A stretch of 37,488 nucleotides of DNA from an uncultured Bacteroidales bacterium (GCA_900315335.1 OMYR01000047.1:1-37488); one strand, 5' to 3'; shown: positions 7,991 to 16,850, numbered from the stretch's first letter. The notes: generated from the letters alone by a model not told the origin. A program made the numbers and translations.

Positions 7991-8995
7991 TTATTGTTTT
8001 CTTATGTAATACAATGGATAAAAACCTATAAACTGCCCATCGGAAGAAAAGATACGAATAACGGGAGCATAGTAATTAACATTCTTTATAAAGGCGTGGC
8101 TTTTCTTGTCGTAGAGTACTTCTTCACCAAAACGCAATAGTTCTACCTCATCGCTGTTATATGTAAGAGTTATCACAGTATCTTTTTCAGTCTCAATACC
8201 ATCTTTATCCACATAAAAGACAGATGTTGTAGTGGAATGTTTCTTACGTTTTTCCAAATCGGATAATGAAAACGGCTCAACGGCATCGGGTGTTTCGTAA
8301 CTTAACACGGCTCTCGAATCGGTCTTAGCAAACAAATTCTCAAAAAAAGGTATGGAATATTCCGCTTCAAGGTTATTGTCCCACCAGTGGTATGGTTTCT
8401 GGTTGTAGATAGGCATCGTGTATTGAATGTTTCGTGAAATCTGCAATACATCGTCACTCGGCTTGCTGTTTGTTTGTCTTATCCAACCCAAATCAAATGA
8501 AAAGAAATTCTTGGTTTGTAAATCTTCTTCGCCCAAAGTTACAGAATCGCGTTGTATCATCGGACAATAAGCGACTATCTTCTTATCAATAAGCATCGTT
8601 TGGGGATTATATGTCCATTCTTCCATAAATTTAACGGCTCTTATCTCGTTTTCCAAAACCTTTTCAATATCTTTCTTGGAGTATTTTCTCATATCAAGAT
8701 TGTTCAACGCCTTTGTGAGGTTGCTAATCATCGTATCCCAAACAATAGTATCGCCCGAAAATGTTGAAAGATAAAGTTTCTTGTTTTTGATACTTGCTAA
8801 TACATCGTCCATAGCCTCCCAGAAAAATCGCTTATTAACAATGTAATGATACGATACGGAATCCTTTTCTTGCGATGAATTTATCTTGTTTTCAGTCATA
8901 TTCACCGTATAAACTATCTTCTTTGTCAGCAATTTTTGTTGTGCAAAACAATTTGCTCCGACCAATAACAAAAGTATCAAGATTGTTTTTTTCAT
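7991..8995 (-). CDS. GldN-like secreted protein, first of a tandem pair
   Basis: The 334-residue protein has a signal peptide (MKKTILILLLLVGANCFAQ). Its best GldN-like stretch is RAVKFMEEWTYNPQ followed by KKIVAYCPMI, which resembles the 'IKEDWFFD...RI.GI.P' block of GldN/PorN. A second weaker copy lies near the C-terminus (FGEEVLYDKK, then VNYYAPVI). Its partner shows the same double arrangement, which suggests that one duplicated domain gave rise to both. An ATG two codons upstream (9001) is also possible. A -7-like TACTTTTG lies at 9026-9019 without a clear TTG partner. The GldN link is an inference from pattern only. Confidence 0.45.
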   Translation of the reverse strand: MKKTILILLLLVGANCFAQQKLLTKKIVYTVNMTENKINSSQEKDSVSYHYIVNKRFFWEAMDDVLASIKNKKLYLSTFSGDTIVWDTMISNLTKALNNLDMRKYSKKDIEKVLENEIRAVKFMEEWTYNPQTMLIDKKIVAYCPMIQRDSVTLGEEDLQTKNFFSFDLGWIRQTNSKPSDDVLQISRNIQYTMPIYNQKPYHWWDNNLEAEYSIPFFENLFAKTDSRAVLSYETPDAVEPFSLSDLEKRKKHSTTTSVFYVDKDGIETEKDTVITLTYNSDEVELLRFGEEVLYDKKSHAFIKNVNYYAPVIRIFSSDGQFIGFYPLYYIRKQ

Positions 8996-9018
8996 ATACA
9001 TATCTCTAAAATGATTGG

Positions 9019-9026
9019 CAAAAGTA
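9019..9026 (-). promoter_or_regulatory. Probable -7 element for the GldN-like operon
   Basis: TACTTTTG on the minus strand fits TAnnTTTG and lies about 24 bp before the first possible ATG. No TTG is found 19-20 bp upstream, so the call is tentative. Nothing else is recognisable in 9002-9172. Confidence 0.4.
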
Positions 9027-9172
9027 ATACATTAATTGAAATTGTAAGACTTACAACCATATATTTGTAATAAAATTTACATACAATCAATAGAACAAAA
9101 ACGCTTTGCTTAAAAAGAATTTTTTCTACCTAAATCTCTGCAAACAAGAAGATAACCGCTTATTTAATCCCC

Positions 9173-10471
9173 TCAAAAAGCATTTTGGTTTATTGCAGTC
9201 ATTTCGACGTATAGTAATTTAGAAACTTGCTGCCAAAAACTTGGAAAAGACTTTGCAACACAAGAGGGGTTTTTTATTTCTACTCCTCTGCAAATAAGAG
9301 CAATAGCACTCAACGACATTGCTATGCGGTGGTCGTTGTATGTTTCAAAAACAAAGGTTTTGGTTTTCAATTGCTCCATATCAAAATCCCTGCTTTGCTG
9401 TTTAATAATCAAATCATCGCCGTCTTGATAGCAACGATTGTCTATTTTATTGAGTTCCGTTATCATATTTTTCAATCTGTCGGACTCTTTAACTCTCAGA
9501 CTTGCAAGGTTTTTTAATATTGCAGACTTACCGGACAAAAAACAAGCAACAGCTAACGGACAGAACAAATCGGGTGTTGCTATCAAATCAAATGAATACG
9601 CTGTTTTAGTGTTAAACATCGTTTCATTACTGTTTAACACTGCTCCATTAGTGTTAAACACCGTTTCAACACCTAATTGCCAAAACATCTCGACACAAGC
9701 GAAATCGCCTTGCAAAACACTTGTTTGCAATCGGTTAATAAAAATATTTTTTAATTTTCCTACAAAAACATAAAGGTAAATAAATGCTGCGGAAGAATAA
9801 TCTTGTTCTACATTAAAAGCATTAAATTTATATTGCGACTTACTGCAAATTAGACTTTTAACATCTTTTTTGATATTTCCGCCGAAACTATTTACCAAAT
9901 TAATAGTCATATCAATATACGGCATTGAACTCTGTCTGTTCGGCAATACCAATTTCAATTCTCCCTTGATACAAGGCGATATTAAAAGCAATGCACTGAC
10001 GATTTGGCTTGTTAAGTTTTCGTCAATATAAATAGGTGTCTTTATCGCCGATAATTCTTTACCTACAATGGTTATAGGAAAAATATTTTTCTTATCAGAC
10101 ATTTGAATATCCGCACCCAATTGTTGCAAAATTTCTATGAGTGGTTGCAGCGGTCTATCCAACATACGACTATCTGCATCTATTATCCACTGACCTTTTT
10201 TCAAAGACAAAAACGCTAAAAGAAAACGTAGAGTTGTTCCTGCATTACGACAATTAAACGCGTTATTTGTTTTGTTTGCAGATGCTTGTAAAAAATCTTG
10301 CAGCATCACTGTATCTTCCGATGTGGAAAGATTTTCGATTTCCAAATCGCTATTCGACAAATATTTTATGATAAGTAAGCGGTTGCTTATGCTTTTTGAC
10401 GAAGGTATTTCGATTGTAATATTCCCTGATATATTCTCTTTTCTTTTCAAAAGAATACTTCCGTAATACAT
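9173..10471 (-). CDS. aroA: 3-phosphoshikimate 1-carboxyvinyltransferase (EPSP synthase)
   Basis: The 432-residue enzyme transfers enolpyruvyl from PEP to shikimate-3-phosphate in aromatic amino-acid synthesis. Family motifs are present in order: SSKSISNRLLI (24-34), NAGTTLRFLLAF (76-87), LDRPLQPLI (104-112), DYSSAAF (224-230), PDLFCPLAV with the catalytic Asp at 301, RVKESDRL and NDHRIAMSLSAIAL. Its start overlaps the stop of the sigma-54 activator gene by one base (TAATG), so the two are translationally coupled. The oddity is residues 268-291. Three heptapeptides of the form V/M-F/L-N-T/S-N/K-x-x lie just before the catalytic Asp and are encoded by repeat array B (9608-9670). This is otherwise a normal-length enzyme, so the insertion seems to be tolerated. 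Confidence 0.95.
   Translation of the reverse strand: MYYGSILLKRKENISGNITIEIPSSKSISNRLLIIKYLSNSDLEIENLSTSEDTVMLQDFLQASANKTNNAFNCRNAGTTLRFLLAFLSLKKGQWIIDADSRMLDRPLQPLIEILQQLGADIQMSDKKNIFPITIVGKELSAIKTPIYIDENLTSQIVSALLLISPCIKGELKLVLPNRQSSMPYIDMTINLVNSFGGNIKKDVKSLICSKSQYKFNAFNVEQDYSSAAFIYLYVFVGKLKNIFINRLQTSVLQGDFACVEMFWQLGVETVFNTNGAVLNSNETMFNTKTAYSFDLIATPDLFCPLAVACFLSGKSAILKNLASLRVKESDRLKNMITELNKIDNRCYQDGDDLIIKQQSRDFDMEQLKTKTFVFETYNDHRIAMSLSAIALICRGVEIKNPSCVAKSFPSFWQQVSKLLYVEMTAINQNAF
9608..9670. repeat. 21-bp modular repeat array B, inside aroA (3 units)
   Basis: Units begin at 9608, 9629 and 9650 with 13-bp parts AGTGT-TAA-ACATC, ACTGT-TTA-ACACT and AGTGT-TAA-ACACC. The spacers are less AT-rich (GTTTCATT, GCTCCATT, GTTTCAAC) than in the intergenic arrays. 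The 21-bp period keeps frame in aroA and yields the tandem heptads VFNTNGA, VLNSNET and MFNTKTA on the minus strand. Confidence 0.88.
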
Positions 10472-11703
10472 TAGTCTGCAATATTATAATCGTTAATCTT
10501 TCTGTAAAGCGTACGTTCGGATATGCCAAGTTCCTTTGCTGCCGAAGCACGGTGGCCGTTATTCCTCTTCAAGGCTTCTCTTATCATCTTCACTTCCATT
10601 TGCTCCAAAGTCATTATAGGCAGTTTATCCTCCACAGCGAAAACTTGTTCCGTTTCCTGCGGAGCAAAAGTTGGTGTAGCGGAACGTTCAATTGTTGGCT
10701 CAACCTCTTGCAAATTAGAATTTTGATATGTATTAGGTACATCCAATAATAATGGTTGAGAAGGGTTTATACGATTTATCAAAGTGGCAACAACATTTTT
10801 CAATTGTTCTACCTCTGAACGAAGAGTGGAAATCTCTCTTTTGTTTTGCAATATCGTATTCAAAGCCTCATCTTGATTGATATTGTCATTGCCATTATCC
10901 ACAACGGCAGGCAAAGAACTCATCGGCGGAATATATTCTTTCAATATATCGACGCCAATCTCCCTGTCTTTTTCTATAATAGATATTTGCTCGGCGATAT
11001 TTTTCAATTGACGAACATTACCCTGCCAAGGATAATTTTTCAAATACTCTCTCGCATCCGCTGTCAAAGAAATATGAGGCATATTGTATTTCTCCGCTTG
11101 ATCAACCGCAAATCGCTTAAACAACATATAAATATCGTCTTTTCGTTTGCGTAAAGGCGGAATGGTTATTGAGATTTGATTCAATCGATAATACAAATCC
11201 TCACGAAAAGTGCCTTTTTCAATCGCAGCAACAAGATTAACATTAGTCGCGGCAACCACTCTGACATCGCAGTGCATAGTTTTGCTGCTACCAACAGGCA
11301 AATACTCCCCACTTTCCAAAACTCTAAGAAGTTTAACCTGCATATTCATAGGCAATTCTCCCACCTCATCTAAAAAGATAGTACCTTTGTCGGCTTCTGC
11401 AAAGTATCCCTTACGGTCTCTGTCCGCATTGGTAAAAGCACCCTTGATATGCCCGAACAACTCACTCTCAATAGTCCCTTCCGGTATAGCTCCGCAATTC
11501 ACGGCGATGTATTTGCCATGTTTTCGTGGGGAATTGGTATGTATAATCTTGGAAAACGCTTCCTTACCGACACCACTCTCTCCCATTACAAGCACACTCA
11601 TATCCGTAACCGCCACTTCGACAGCCACGCTTATAGCACGCATCAACTGAGGGTCATTACCTATTATTCCAAATCTTTGTTTTATTGACTGAATATCTGC
11701 CAT
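10471..11703 (-). CDS. Sigma-54-interacting AAA+ transcriptional activator, Fis-type HTH
   Basis: The 410-residue protein starts directly with the sigma-54 activator AAA+ domain: Walker A GESGVGKE (41-48), the loop-1 motif GAFTNA (88-93) in place of the usual GAFTGA, and Walker B GTIFLDE (107-113). The domain is followed by a Gln/Asn-rich linker with a coiled-coil-like stretch (about 275-310) and a C-terminal Fis-like HTH (RASAAKELGISERTLYRKI). No receiver, GAF or PAS sensor domain precedes the AAA+ domain, so control must come from partners, abundance or the linker. It lies between cls (13-bp gap) and aroA (1-bp overlap). Targets cannot be told from this window. The call of a sigma-54 activator is firm. 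Confidence 0.93.
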   Translation of the reverse strand: MADIQSIKQRFGIIGNDPQLMRAISVAVEVAVTDMSVLVMGESGVGKEAFSKIIHTNSPRKHGKYIAVNCGAIPEGTIESELFGHIKGAFTNADRDRKGYFAEADKGTIFLDEVGELPMNMQVKLLRVLESGEYLPVGSSKTMHCDVRVVAATNVNLVAAIEKGTFREDLYYRLNQISITIPPLRKRKDDIYMLFKRFAVDQAEKYNMPHISLTADAREYLKNYPWQGNVRQLKNIAEQISIIEKDREIGVDILKEYIPPMSSLPAVVDNGNDNINQDEALNTILQNKREISTLRSEVEQLKNVVATLINRINPSQPLLLDVPNTYQNSNLQEVEPTIERSATPTFAPQETEQVFAVEDKLPIMTLEQMEVKMIREALKRNNGHRASAAKELGISERTLYRKINDYNIAD

Positions 11704-11716
11704 TGTCGTTGTTAAT

Positions 11717-12796
11717 CTACATTAAATATCTGAAAGGCAACAAAATAATTTCTAAAATCTTCTCAATATTCGGACGTTGTTTCCATTGCTCGTAATCAAA
11801 ATCCTTGCTATATTTCTCTGTGTAGGAATAATGCTCTTGAAGTTGGGACAAAATAGATTTTTCCTTGCCGACCAAAGCCAATTCATATTGATAACGAAAA
11901 CTTCTATAATCAAAATTTGCGGAAGATATAGAGAAAATCTCATCATCAACCATAAGACTTTTAGCATGCAAGTTTGCAGGCACATAGAACTTAAATTTAA
12001 CTCCAGCATTGTACAAAATACCACTGTAATGCCTACGAATAATATCCACAACTCTCACATCGGAATGATAAGGTACGTGTATCGTTACATCAACACCCCT
12101 TTGAGCGGCGTCCATCAACTCTTTTCTCAAACCATGACCGGGAAGAAAATACGGAGTCTCCACAATAACTTTCTTTTTTGCTTCACGGATAAGTTTTTCG
12201 TATTTGGTTTTTATTCTTTGTCGCACGCTATCAGGGTATTCCTGAATAAAAATCCAATCTCCCACGTGATAACTTTTGTTACTTGCCACCATAGGTATAT
12301 CGTACTTGTTATACGTGCGAAAAGAATCCCTAAAACTTCTACGAAATATGGTTAAAAGTTTCAAATCAGTAGTCCTAAGATTCAATTCTCTCCAAGAAAC
12401 GCAGTAAGCAGTGATGTTAGAAGAACCAATATACGCAATCTCCGAATCTATGATAAGTAATTTTCTATGGTTTCTACAATGATTTTTTGCCAATAATCCT
12501 TTTGTCAAACGCACCTTTCGATACAATCTTATCTCAACACCTGCGTCTATTAACGGTTGGAAATAAGTTAAATCGCTTTTAGTTCCCCACGCATCGAGAA
12601 GCAATTTAATCAAAACACCTTCTTTTGCTTTTTTGTACAATGCCAAAAGAAATTTGTCGCCCATTGCTCCCCTGCCGAAACGAAATGTTTCCAAAAATAT
12701 AACACGCTTTGCCGAATTAATGTCGTCAAGCATCGCGTCATAAAGTTTTAGATTGTCGTCAAAGAGGATATATTTTTCGTTCTTATTGTCCAACAT
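11717..12796 (-). CDS. Phospholipase D-family cardiolipin synthase-like protein
   Basis: The 359-residue protein has two HKD motifs: NHRKLLIIDSEIAYIGSSN (His110, Lys112, Asp117) and LHAKSLMVDDEIFSISSANFD (His277, Lys279, Asp284). Both are complete, so the two-step phosphatidyl transfer of PLD-type cardiolipin synthases is possible. It lacks the N-terminal membrane hairpin of ClsA and resembles the shorter ClsB/ClsC layout; it probably binds the inner membrane peripherally. The ATG at 12796 is preferred to a TTG three codons upstream, and a consensus promoter lies at 12823-12853. It heads a probable operon with the sigma-54 activator and aroA. Confidence 0.85.
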   Translation of the reverse strand: MLDNKNEKYILFDDNLKLYDAMLDDINSAKRVIFLETFRFGRGAMGDKFLLALYKKAKEGVLIKLLLDAWGTKSDLTYFQPLIDAGVEIRLYRKVRLTKGLLAKNHCRNHRKLLIIDSEIAYIGSSNITAYCVSWRELNLRTTDLKLLTIFRRSFRDSFRTYNKYDIPMVASNKSYHVGDWIFIQEYPDSVRQRIKTKYEKLIREAKKKVIVETPYFLPGHGLRKELMDAAQRGVDVTIHVPYHSDVRVVDIIRRHYSGILYNAGVKFKFYVPANLHAKSLMVDDEIFSISSANFDYRSFRYQYELALVGKEKSILSQLQEHYSYTEKYSKDFDYEQWKQRPNIEKILEIILLPFRYLM

Positions 12797-12822
12797 CTTT
12801 ATCAAATATATAATATACTCTG

Positions 12823-12853
12823 CAAAAGTAAAACGATTTTTTCAAACAACCAA
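12823..12853 (-). promoter_or_regulatory. Promoter of the cls - activator - aroA operon
   Basis: On the minus strand TTG (12853-12851) is followed after 20 bp by TACTTTTG (12830-12823), matching TTG-N20-TAnnTTTG. The start site would be near 12817, about 20 bp before the cls ATG. Confidence 0.65.
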
Positions 12854-12990
12854 ATTTATCATTAGTTTTTTAGTATTAGTTACTTCTTTGCAATTACTAA
12901 AAAAAGTCTTTTCACAACTAAAATTTTCTAAAAATATACCCCTTGAAAAACAAGTTATAAACAAGGCAAAATTTTTATGTATTTTCGCAA

Positions 12991-13053
12991 AAATAATCAC
13001 TCACATTAGAAAAATAGTGTGAGTGATTATTTTATTAGTGTTTAACACTAATT
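12991..13053. repeat. 21-bp modular repeat array C (3 units), forming a strong hairpin
   Basis: Units begin at 12991, 13012 and 13033, give or take one base, with 13-bp parts AATCA-CTC-ACATT, AGTGT-GAG-TGATT and AGTGT-TTA-ACACT. Units 1 and 2 are near-perfect reverse complements, so 12990-13008 and 13015-13033 form a 19-bp stem with one mismatch and a 6-base loop. The third unit is a near-palindrome itself (13034-13052). The array lies downstream of the FAD/Fe-S oxidoreductase gene and may end its transcript. The remainder of the 382-bp gap (12797-13178) is AT-rich and shows no gene. Confidence 0.85.
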
Positions 13054-13178
13054 TTGTCTTTTTACATTCTTTGATATTCAATGTATTACAAAGGAGATTT
13101 TTCAGCCTTTTCTTTGTGTTTTTTGCACTCGAAATTCAAAATATAACATAAAAACTTTCAAAGATTGATATTACAACA

Positions 13179-16094
13179 TTACTTTAAGGCATCGTAAAGA
13201 ATTTCTATCGGGTGCAAAGGTTTTTTACCCGTGAAATGCGATATTTGTTCTCTGCAAGAAGTTCCAGATGCACAGACGATAGTTGTCAAAGAAGCCTTAG
13301 CGATATGTTTTGCAATAACATCATGAACGATTTTTTCGCTTGTAGCGTAATGTTTCTTCTCATAACCGAAACTTCCTGCCATACCGCAACAGCCCGAAGG
13401 GATTGCCGTTGCCTTGTAATTGGTCGGCAAAGACAATAGCGCCTGCATATATTTTTCTCCAATGATTGCCTTTTGCTGACAATGAGTATGATAAATAATT
13501 TCTTGCTCTTTATCCGTAAATTGTTCTTGACGTATATTGCCTTTTTGCATTTCACGATAAATAAATTCGTCAAAACAAAGACAATTCCTTGTTATATGAG
13601 AAATATCGCCCTCAACCAACAACGGATATTCGTCCCTGAAAGACAGAATGGCGGACGGCTCTATGCCAATCAAAGGATGATTGTCGCAAATCAAATCCTT
13701 TATGTTCTCAATATTCTTTTTTGCCAAACGTTTTGCACGCTTAATTAAGCCTTTTGAGAACAAAATTCTGCCACAATTGGAAACAGGTGCCAATCTAACC
13801 TCATAACCCAAGCGAGAAAGCAATAACAAGAATTTCTCCGCTATATGAGAATCTTGGAAATTAGAAAACTCATCGGCAAGTAAATAAACGTAATTATCTT
13901 TTTTGACATTGTTATCGCTACGCCACTTATTATATTTCTGATTAAATGTTTTAGGTTGCAGAGTAGGTAAAGAACGCCCGTGAGCAAAGTGCATAATGTT
14001 TTTGATTACGGAAGAAGAAAATTTATTAGAGATAAAGAAATTGTAAATAGACGGCAACGCACTGCCCATACGCTCAAACATCGGCAGATAACTCATAAGC
14101 AAAACATTTAACGGCGTGCCTTTTTTGTCGTAATAATGTTGCAAAAACTCGCTTTTAAGTTTGGTCATATCAACATTGGACGGGCATTCCCTTTTGCAAC
14201 CTTTACACATAAGACATTCATCTAACAATTGCTTGATTTCTTTTGACGCAAAAGCATCGTCAGGAGATGTTGTAGCGAATATTTCGCGCAAAATATTGGC
14301 TCTTGCCCTTGTTGAAAATTTCTCATCATTGCCGTTTGCACGAAATGACGGGCACATCGTACCACCAAAAACAGAGTCTTTCCTGCATACTCCCGCTCCA
14401 TTGCATTGTTCTATCGCTTGAAGAAATGAATATTCTTTGTCAAAGTTGTAATATGTCTTTATCTTGTATGGATTATTCTTTTCATCGGTATTTGGTTTTA
14501 GAGTCGCATCATATCGCAAATCTATATCCATTGGCGGAGTGTCTATAATCTTACCTCTATTGAAAATATTGTCTTTATCAAAAGTGTATTTGATTTGTTT
14601 CATCAGTTGATAGACCTCATCTCCGTACATAAAAGGTATAAACTCCCCTCTAAGCCTGCCATCTCCGTGTTCGCCTGATAAAGACCCGTGGTATTTCTTT
14701 ACCAACATCGCAACGTCCGTAGCCACCTTACGAAACAAGGCAATATCTTTCTTAGTTTTTAAGTTTAATACCGGACGCAAATGCAGTTCTCCGCTTGCAA
14801 TATGTGCATGATACACACATTTCAAATCATATTTCGCTAAAATTTCGCCAAACTCCGCCATATATTTCGGCAAATCCTGTGCTGCAACCGCCGTATCTTC
14901 TATAACACTTACAGGTTTGTTGTCGCCGGGAACATTGGTCAAAAGTCCCAAGCCTGCTTTACGCAACTCCCATACACGTTTGATGTCATTACCTCGTACA
15001 ACCACATATTCATACCCCAAATTGCTTGCTTTCAATGATGCAATGGTGTTATTTATCGCTTCTTCCAATTCTGCGGCAGTCGGTTTGCATAGTTCATCAA
15101 CAAGTATTGCCTTAGGGTCGCCTTTAACAAAGAAAAGGTTTTCGCTTTGCTCTGCATTTCTCTTGGCTGCGGCGATAATATTGTCGTCCATAAGTTCAAC
15201 GGCAATAGGTGAGAACTTCAAACAGTGCAGATTGGCAACAAAACTCTCTTGTAAGGAATTAAAGTGAATACATATCGCCGCACGATTATCTGACGGCAAA
15301 TCCATTATTTTAATTTTTATCTTAGTGATATAACAAAGTGTTCCCTCGCTACCTGCAATCAATTTGCAGACATCTATAAAATTTTCATCAAGAAGTTCGT
15401 CCAAAGCATAGCCGTTATTTCTTCTTATAACGGTTCGTGAAGGGAAATTTTTCTTTATTAATGTTGATAAATTTTTATCACTAACTATTTTGTCAATTAG
15501 CCTATATATTTCCCCTTCTAAATCATTTTGTTTGGTTTTGTCGATAAACTCTTGCTTGGATAGCCTATGGAAATTCACCACAGAGCCGTCCGCCAATATA
15601 CATTCCAACGATATTATATTGTCTCGCGTAGTTCCCCAAGCCACAGAATGTAAGCCGCAAGAATTATTACCAACCATACCTCCGATTGTACAGCGGTTGG
15701 AAGTAGATGTTTCCGGGGCAAAAAATTTGTTATATTTTTTTAATTCGGTATTTAATACGTCTCTTACAACACCAGGTTCGACGACGGCGTAATTATCTTT
15801 TACATTTATTTCTATAATATTATTGAAATTCTTGCTTATATCCATAACGATGCCCTCGCCGACGACCTGACCTGCAAGTGATGTCCCTGCCCCTCTGACA
15901 ATAAGATTTATTTTTTTTGAAGCACAAAAACCAATGATTTGCTTAATGTCTTCCAAACTATCAGGCAAGACAACAGCCAAAGGTCTTTCACGATACGCCG
16001 AAGCATCTGTCGAATAAAGGATAAGAGTTGTGTTATCTGTATGTATAGGGCAAGAAATCTTGTCTTGTAATAACGATAAATTTATTTGATTCAT
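13179..16094 (-). CDS. FAD-linked oxidase fused to Fe-S/CCG domains (D-lactate or 2-hydroxyacid dehydrogenase type)
   Basis: The 971-residue protein joins a GlcD-like flavoprotein half to a GlcF-like iron-sulfur half. The FAD_binding_4 domain shows VRGAGTSLAGQVVGEGIVMD and APETSTSNRCTIGGMVGNNSCG. The oxidase C-terminal domain ends with SGEHGDGRLRGEF. Next come CNGAGVCRK with GGTMCPSFRA, the ferredoxin motif CLMCKGCKRECPSNVDM, and a C-terminal CCG-type region with HCQQKAIIG and SGCCGMAGSFGYE. Proteins of this layout (YdiJ-like) oxidise D-lactate, D-2-hydroxyglutarate or related acids and pass electrons to the respiratory chain at the membrane face. The substrate is not decided by the sequence. 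The ATG at 16094 follows an upstream GTG by one codon, and a TAAATTTG -7-like element is at 16118-16111. Confidence 0.88.
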   Translation of the reverse strand: MNQINLSLLQDKISCPIHTDNTTLILYSTDASAYRERPLAVVLPDSLEDIKQIIGFCASKKINLIVRGAGTSLAGQVVGEGIVMDISKNFNNIIEINVKDNYAVVEPGVVRDVLNTELKKYNKFFAPETSTSNRCTIGGMVGNNSCGLHSVAWGTTRDNIISLECILADGSVVNFHRLSKQEFIDKTKQNDLEGEIYRLIDKIVSDKNLSTLIKKNFPSRTVIRRNNGYALDELLDENFIDVCKLIAGSEGTLCYITKIKIKIMDLPSDNRAAICIHFNSLQESFVANLHCLKFSPIAVELMDDNIIAAAKRNAEQSENLFFVKGDPKAILVDELCKPTAAELEEAINNTIASLKASNLGYEYVVVRGNDIKRVWELRKAGLGLLTNVPGDNKPVSVIEDTAVAAQDLPKYMAEFGEILAKYDLKCVYHAHIASGELHLRPVLNLKTKKDIALFRKVATDVAMLVKKYHGSLSGEHGDGRLRGEFIPFMYGDEVYQLMKQIKYTFDKDNIFNRGKIIDTPPMDIDLRYDATLKPNTDEKNNPYKIKTYYNFDKEYSFLQAIEQCNGAGVCRKDSVFGGTMCPSFRANGNDEKFSTRARANILREIFATTSPDDAFASKEIKQLLDECLMCKGCKRECPSNVDMTKLKSEFLQHYYDKKGTPLNVLLMSYLPMFERMGSALPSIYNFFISNKFSSSVIKNIMHFAHGRSLPTLQPKTFNQKYNKWRSDNNVKKDNYVYLLADEFSNFQDSHIAEKFLLLLSRLGYEVRLAPVSNCGRILFSKGLIKRAKRLAKKNIENIKDLICDNHPLIGIEPSAILSFRDEYPLLVEGDISHITRNCLCFDEFIYREMQKGNIRQEQFTDKEQEIIYHTHCQQKAIIGEKYMQALLSLPTNYKATAIPSGCCGMAGSFGYEKKHYATSEKIVHDVIAKHIAKASLTTIVCASGTSCREQISHFTGKKPLHPIEILYDALK

Positions 16095-16110
16095 CACAAT
16101 TATTTTTCAG

Positions 16111-16118
16111 CAAATTTA
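16111..16118 (-). promoter_or_regulatory. Probable -7 element for the FAD/Fe-S oxidoreductase gene
   Basis: TAAATTTG on the minus strand fits TAnnTTTG and is about 17 bp upstream of the ATG. No TTG is seen at the expected distance, so support is partial. Confidence 0.45.
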
Positions 16119-16192
16119 CAACTTTTTAACTATTTACGCCTCGCCAAACTCACAAAGCAAAGAAATATGAACGCTTTTCTATTGATTTGTTG

Positions 16193-16200
16193 TAATTTTG
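16193..16200 (+). promoter_or_regulatory. Probable -7 element for wbpD
   Basis: TAATTTTG on the plus strand fits TAnnTTTG and lies 53 bp before the wbpD ATG. It sits back to back with the divergent element at 16111-16118. A TTG at the normal -33 distance is not present. Confidence 0.45.
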
Positions 16201-16253
16201 CAACGATTGAAAAATAATAAAAAACATCGGTTAAACAGATACAAAAAAATAAT

Positions 16254-16850
16254 ATGACAACAGCAGAACAGAAAACAAGCAATTATTTCGCTCATCAGAC
16301 TTCTATCGTTGATGACGGGTGTATTATAGGAGAAGGAACCAAGATTTGGCATTTTTCTCACATTATGCAAGGTTGCAAAATAGGTAAATCGTGTAATATC
16401 GGGCAGAATGTGGTGATTTCCCCCGATGTTGTATTGGGGGATAACTGCAAAGTGCAAAACAATGTGAGTGTTTATACCGGTGTTAAGTGCGAAAACGATG
16501 TTTTTTTGGGTCCTTCGTGTGTTTTTACCAATGTTATAAACCCTCGAAGTGCGATTTCACGAAAAGATGAGTACAAACCGACAATATTAAAGCAAGGTTG
16601 CTCAATCGGAGCAAACGCAACAATAGTCTGCGGTCATACTTTGGGTAAATATTGTCTAATCGGAGCAGGTGCTGTTATACGACAAGATATTGGAGATTAC
16701 GAATGCTGGATAGGAAACCCTGCAACGCGATTGGGCTGGGTTGGAGAATATGGACACAGACTTATTTTCGATAAAGACAATATCGCAATAGAAAAAGAAA
16801 GCAATTTTGTCTATAAACTAAGTAACGACAAAGTGGAAAGAATCAAATAA
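16254..16850 (+). CDS. wbpD: WbpD/WlbB-type UDP-2-acetamido-3-amino-glucuronate N-acetyltransferase
   Basis: The 198-residue protein is a left-handed beta-helix acetyltransferase with many hexapeptide turns (IGEGTKIWHFSHI, IGKSCNIGQNV, IGANATIVCG, LIGAGAVI). The blocks VQNNVSVYTGV, FTNVINPRSAISRKDEY and GNPATRLGWVGEYGHRL are diagnostic for WbpD/WlbB, which acetylates the 3-amino group to give UDP-GlcNAc3NAcA. It is the only plus-strand gene in an otherwise minus-strand stretch of 27 kb and is separated by 11 kb from wbpB, its pathway partner. Array D starts within about 10 bp of its stop codon. Confidence 0.88.
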   Translation: MTTAEQKTSNYFAHQTSIVDDGCIIGEGTKIWHFSHIMQGCKIGKSCNIGQNVVISPDVVLGDNCKVQNNVSVYTGVKCENDVFLGPSCVFTNVINPRSAISRKDEYKPTILKQGCSIGANATIVCGHTLGKYCLIGAGAVIRQDIGDYECWIGNPATRLGWVGEYGHRLIFDKDNIAIEKESNFVYKLSNDKVERIK

